A model generated the notes under the pieces. It searched no databases and had not been told where the DNA came from. It worked only from the letters and a program-made list of their open reading frames with translations. From positions 1 through 7,105 of the forward strand of contig DAHXLV010000026.1 in NCBI GenBank assembly GCA_027365815.1: DNA of 7,105 nucleotides. The letters run 5' to 3'. Numbering within the stretch: position 1 is the stretch's first letter; each line of letters opens with the position of its first letter. Positions 4,220-7,105 of the stretch are shown here, piece after piece. The position numbers were made by a program, and so were the translations under genes. This DNA is from Microcaldota archaeon (GTDB taxonomy: Archaea; Micrarchaeota; Micrarchaeia; Micrarchaeales; Micrarchaeaceae).

Positions 4220-6208
4220 ATGAGCTTCTACATATACACGCTGGCAGCAGGAGCGCTTGCACTGATATTCTCGCTATGGGCCGCATTGTCCACGCTCAGG
4301 AAGCCTGAGGGGACCAAGAAGATGGTCGAGATATCGGAGGCGATAAGGGCAGGCTCCAAGGCGTACCTGGACAGGCAGCTCAAGACAATAGTTGTATTCG
4401 GAGTAATACTTGCAATCGTATTCTTCTTCCTGAAGAACGGCGCGCAGCTGGACATAGCATTCGCGACAGGCGCAGTGGCCTCGTACCTGACCGCATACAT
4501 AGGCATGAACGTTGCGGTCAGGGCAAACGTCAGGACAGCGAAGAGCGCCGAGAAAGGGACCGAGCAGGCGTTCAGGACAGCGATAATAGGCGGAAGCGTG
4601 ACGGGCTTCGCCGCAGTCGGCTTCGGCCTTATAAGCATAAGCCTGCTTCTCATGTACCTGACAATAGCTAATGTGGCGATACTCATAGGGTTCGGCTTCG
4701 GCGCATCGCTGATATCGCTGTTCGCCAGGGTCGGCGGAGGCATATACACTAAGGCTGCGGACGTGGGCGCCGACCTGGTCGGGAAGACGGAGCTGAACCT
4801 GCCAGAGGACGACCCGAGGAACCCTGCCGTGATAGCGGACAACGTTGGTGACAACGTTGGCGACTGCGCTGGAATGAGCGCAGACGTATTCGAGAGCTAC
4901 GCGGTCACGCTTGTTGCAGCTCTTCTCATCGCATCCAGCATAGTCTCCATATACTACCAGAAGCTATTCTTCTACCCGCTGCTTATAGCGGCAGTCGGAG
5001 TTGTCGGCAGCCTTGCTGCAATGCTGTTCATGAAGGCTCGGCGCGGCAACGCCGTGCGCGCCCTCTACTCAGGCATACTTGCCGCTGTGGTCATATCAGG
5101 CGCGCTCGACTTCGCGCTAACCTGGGCGATGGGCCTGCCGCTCGGCTTCTACATAGCGGTCCTTGCAGGACTAGCCCCCGCGATACTCATATTCTGGATA
5201 ACAGACTACTACACTGGCAACCAGAGCAAGCCAGTCATCAAGATAGCTACGGCATCTAAGGGCGGCGCAGGCACCAACGTAATAATGGGGCTGGCCGTAG
5301 GGCTTAGGAGCACCTGGCTGCCAGTGCTTGTCATAATAGCCGCCATATTCGTAAGCTACGCGGCTACAGGCAGCGTTTACGGCATAGGGATAGCCGCCGT
5401 AGGGATGCTCTCCCTCACTTCGATAATACTTACGATAGACGCTTTCGGCCCGATCACAGACAACGCCGGAGGGATAGCGGAGATGAGCGGCCTGCCGCAC
5501 AGCGTCAGGAAGATAACAGACAAGCTCGACGCCATAGGGAACACCACTAAGGCCACCACAAAGGGCTACGCCATAGGCGGCGCGGCGCTTTCAGCTGTCG
5601 CGCTCTTCGTCGCGTTCTCAAGCGCTGTAGGCCTCCCCACCATAGACGTGCTCAACCCCCTTGTCACGATAGGCATATTCATAGGAGCCCTGCTCCCATT
5701 CATCTTCTCGTCTTTCCTGATGGAGGCGGTCGGCCACGCCGCGAACATGATGGTGGAGGAGGTGCGCAGGCAGGTGCGGACGATAAAGGGGCTGATGCAG
5801 GGCAAGGCAAAGCCGGACTATGCGAAGGCGGTTGACATCGCCACAGTCAATGCGCTCAAGGCGCTTGTTGTGCCGGAGCTCATCGCGATAGCCACCCCAA
5901 TAATCGTCGGGATAGTGCTCGGCAGGGCAGCCCTCGGCGGCCTCCTTGTCGGCATGATACCAGCCAGCTTCGTGCTGGCCCTCTTCATGGCTAACGCGGG
6001 AGGGGCTATGGACAACGCAAAGAAGTACATAGAGTCAGGCAACTTCGGAGGCAAGGGGAGCGATGCCCACAAGGCGGCGATAGTCGGCGACACGCTCGGC
6101 GACCCGCTCAAGGACACGGCCGGGCCCTCGCTCAACTCTATGATAAAGGTCGTGAGCACCATATCGATACTGCTTGCGCCCATCTTCATAGCCTACGCTA
6201 TACTCTGA
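4220..6208 (+). CDS. hppA: Membrane-bound proton-translocating pyrophosphatase, K+-independent type
   Basis: An integral membrane enzyme of 662 residues (family usually about 660-770, 16 helices) that hydrolyses pyrophosphate to phosphate and pumps ions across the cell membrane. Family signatures are intact: the substrate-binding KAADVGADLVGK (178-189), DDPRNPAVIADNVGDNVGD (197-215) with its Mg-binding aspartates, DVFESY (222-227) with the helix-6 glutamate Glu225 near the ion gate, and the C-terminal GDTLGDPLKDTAGPSLN (623-639). The K+-dependence site reads GNTTKATTKG: Lys444 and Thr447 occupy the positions that are Ala and Gly in K+-dependent enzymes. Established work on the family assigns Lys there to K+-independent proton pumps, so proton rather than sodium transport is the likely activity. 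The ATG at 4220 is set by a GGAGG six bases upstream. carS follows ten bases after the stop, suggesting one operon in which HppA removes pyrophosphate made by CarS. Confidence 0.97.
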   Translation: MSFYIYTLAAGALALIFSLWAALSTLRKPEGTKKMVEISEAIRAGSKAYLDRQLKTIVVFGVILAIVFFFLKNGAQLDIAFATGAVASYLTAYIGMNVAVRANVRTAKSAEKGTEQAFRTAIIGGSVTGFAAVGFGLISISLLLMYLTIANVAILIGFGFGASLISLFARVGGGIYTKAADVGADLVGKTELNLPEDDPRNPAVIADNVGDNVGDCAGMSADVFESYAVTLVAALLIASSIVSIYYQKLFFYPLLIAAVGVVGSLAAMLFMKARRGNAVRALYSGILAAVVISGALDFALTWAMGLPLGFYIAVLAGLAPAILIFWITDYYTGNQSKPVIKIATASKGGAGTNVIMGLAVGLRSTWLPVLVIIAAIFVSYAATGSVYGIGIAAVGMLSLTSIILTIDAFGPITDNAGGIAEMSGLPHSVRKITDKLDAIGNTTKATTKGYAIGGAALSAVALFVAFSSAVGLPTIDVLNPLVTIGIFIGALLPFIFSSFLMEAVGHAANMMVEEVRRQVRTIKGLMQGKAKPDYAKAVDIATVNALKALVVPELIAIATPIIVGIVLGRAALGGLLVGMIPASFVLALFMANAGGAMDNAKKYIESGNFGGKGSDAHKAAIVGDTLGDPLKDTAGPSLNSMIKVVSTISILLAPIFIAYAIL

Positions 6209-6209
6209 T

Positions 6210-6213
6210 GGTG
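6210..6213 (+). promoter_or_regulatory. Shine-Dalgarno-like GGTG deciding the TTG start of carS
   Basis: GGTG, part of the archaeal anti-SD complement GGAGGTGATC, lies five bases before TTG at 6219. No in-frame ATG or GTG occurs between the hppA stop and this codon; the ATG at 6208 and GTG at 6211 are in another frame. Confidence 0.55.
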
Positions 6214-6218
6214 TTCCA

Positions 6219-6722
6219 TTGGACCTCTACTGGCTCTACGCAATAGTCGTCTACCCTATAATCTACATCTTCCCTGCTTATGCCGCCAACGGAGCGCCCA
6301 TACTGTTCGGCAGGGGAAGGCCATTGGACAAAGGCAGGAAGCTCAACGGCAAGCGCATATTCGGCGATAACAAGACCGCAAGGGGCCTGGCAGCCAGCAT
6401 GATATGCGGCATACTTGTCGGCCTGATAGAGTATCCCTTCTTCCCGTACATGCTGCCGATATCCATCCTGCTAGCAGCTGGGGCAAACGTAGGCGACCTG
6501 CTCGGCAGCTTCCTGAAGAGGCAGGCCGATGTCCCGATAGGCATGGGCGTGCCTGTGCTGGACCAGTACGGCTTCTTCATCGCAGCAATGCTCCTTGCGT
6601 CGCCGCTAGGCCGCCAGCCTGGCCTGTACGGCATAGCCTTCCTGGTGGTGCTCACAGGCATACTTCACGTGCTGACAAACAAGGGGGCGCACAAACTCAG
6701 GCTAAAGAAAGTTCCGTGGTAA
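6219..6722 (+). CDS. carS: CDP-archaeol synthase (CTP: digeranylgeranylglyceryl phosphate cytidylyltransferase)
   Basis: A 167-residue membrane protein of the CarS (formerly DUF46) family, usually about 165-180 residues. It transfers CMP from CTP to unsaturated archaeal phosphatidic acid, giving CDP-archaeol plus pyrophosphate, the branch-point precursor of archaeal phospholipids. Seen in the sequence: a hydrophobic N-terminus ending in FPAYAANGAPILFGRGRPLD (18-37), the signature GDNKTARG (49-56), the second signature GDLLGSFLKR (92-101), and PVLDQ (112-116). Hydrophobic stretches at about 6-30, 57-88, 117-129 and 136-153 suggest about four or five membrane helices. The start is TTG, supported by an upstream GGTG and the lack of alternatives. 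It sits ten bases after hppA and is probably co-transcribed and translated with it. Its product pyrophosphate is the substrate of HppA. Its presence is strong evidence that the host is an archaeon. Confidence 0.93.
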   Translation: MDLYWLYAIVVYPIIYIFPAYAANGAPILFGRGRPLDKGRKLNGKRIFGDNKTARGLAASMICGILVGLIEYPFFPYMLPISILLAAGANVGDLLGSFLKRQADVPIGMGVPVLDQYGFFIAAMLLASPLGRQPGLYGIAFLVVLTGILHVLTNKGAHKLRLKKVPW

Positions 6723-6734
6723 CCCCCGGGTTTT
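6721..6734 (+). terminator. Possible weak terminator after carS
   Basis: AACCC (6721-6725) and GGGTT (6728-6732) are complementary with only two bases between them, and the T-run TTTT (6731-6734) follows. The first arm overlaps the carS stop codon. The hairpin is too tight to be convincing, but a short T-run at an operon end fits archaeal termination. Confidence 0.25.
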
Positions 6735-6768
6735 AGCGGAAGCATCGGGCATGCACCTTCTACTTCGC

Positions 6769-6778
6769 ATTTAAATAT
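6769..6778 (+). promoter_or_regulatory. TATA box of the radical SAM gene
   Basis: ATTTAAATAT is centred 26-27 bases upstream of the ATG at 6800, the same leaderless geometry as the transporter and GNAT genes. It indicates that the radical SAM gene starts its own transcript rather than belonging to the hppA-carS operon. Confidence 0.65.
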
Positions 6779-6799
6779 CTGAAAGCGCAAGTAATATTG

Positions 6800-7105
6800 A
6801 TGGCCGGAACAGGAAAGCTCGCCGGGCTTGCGATGACCGCACTACGGTCCAACTTCTCCAGGCTGGAGAGGCCGTACAAGCTCAACTTCTCGGTTACTTA
6901 CAACTGCCAGAGCAGGTGCCTCACCTGCAACATATGGGAGACAAGGCCGAAGGGCGAGCTCACCATAGATGAGATAAGGAGGTTCGCGGAGAGGAACAGC
7001 TACTTCAAGTGGGTCGAGATATCAGGCGGCGAGCCATTCATGAGGGGCGACATAGCGGACATAGCAAGGGCATTCAAGGACAGCTGCAGGGACCTCTATC
7101 TGCTC
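6800..7105 (+). CDS. Radical SAM protein, N-terminal part (3' end outside window)
   Basis: The first 102 residues of an iron-sulfur enzyme. The 4Fe-4S/SAM motif C-x3-C-x2-C is present as CQSRCLTC (Cys36, Cys40, Cys43), preceded by a typical first strand (YKLNFSVTYN, 26-35). The SAM-contacting GGE motif follows as EISGGEPFMR (73-82). Such proteins cleave S-adenosylmethionine to start radical chemistry. The spacing resembles the SPASM/MoaA-like group that modifies peptides, cofactors or lipids, but the substrate-defining C-terminal half is missing, so no specific role is given. The ATG at 6800 is chosen from the TATA box; an in-frame TTG directly precedes it, as at the transporter gene. It is probably an independent transcription unit. 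Confidence 0.93.
   Translation, partial: MAGTGKLAGLAMTALRSNFSRLERPYKLNFSVTYNCQSRCLTCNIWETRPKGELTIDEIRRFAERNSYFKWVEISGGEPFMRGDIADIARAFKDSCRDLYLL

Noticed and set aside
4829..4852. Two tandem 12-base repeats (GACAACGTTGGT and GACAACGTTGGC) inside hppA
   Set aside because: They encode the conserved DNVGDNVGD catalytic motif of the family, so protein constraint explains them.
4228..4854. 208-codon minus-strand frame opposite hppA
   Set aside because: It is the antisense shadow of a strongly conserved pyrophosphatase gene and shows no family motif or promoter.

Overview
The window looks archaeal. A TATA-like box sits 25-27 bases upstream of four start codons, which fits leaderless mRNAs. One gene encodes CDP-archaeol synthase, an enzyme of archaeal ether-lipid synthesis. 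Isoleucine is mostly ATA and arginine mostly AGG. The short, C-Ala-less alanyl-tRNA synthetase and compact spacing suggest a small-genome lineage such as DPANN/Micrarchaeota, but that placement is inference.

Layout, left to right. (1) The 3' part of alaS (1-861, +), with an intact editing domain but a stop where the C-Ala domain would begin. (2) After 22 bases, a convergent gene (884-1924, -) for a regulator with two Lrp/AsnC-type helix-turn-helix units. (3) A divergent 108-base control region with a promoter for each direction and a perfect 10-base palindrome. (4) An EamA/DMT-family transporter with an unusual soluble tail of about 140 residues (2033-3331, +). (5) A GNAT acetyltransferase (3355-3849, +) whose TATA box overlaps the transporter stop codon. 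(6) A 370-base gene-free stretch (3850-4219). It holds its own TATA-like boxes, a set of nested inverted repeats that could fold as a structured RNA of about 160 nt, and a cluster of GC-rich inverted repeats before the hppA promoter. (7) hppA, a membrane proton-pumping pyrophosphatase of the K+-independent type (4220-6208, +). (8) Ten bases later, carS, CDP-archaeol synthase (6219-6722, +), starting at TTG. (9) The start of a radical SAM gene (6800 to the window end, +) behind its own promoter.

How the genes may work together. The Lrp-like regulator and transporter probably form a divergent regulator/exporter pair, perhaps for amino acids. hppA and carS look like an operon. CarS releases pyrophosphate at the membrane, and HppA hydrolyses pyrophosphate there while pumping protons, so the pairing could pull lipid synthesis forward and recover energy.

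No CRISPR array, insertion sequence, rRNA or recognisable tRNA was seen. The best candidates for something undescribed are the possible structured RNA at 3913-4074, the soluble tail of the transporter, and the short alaS form.
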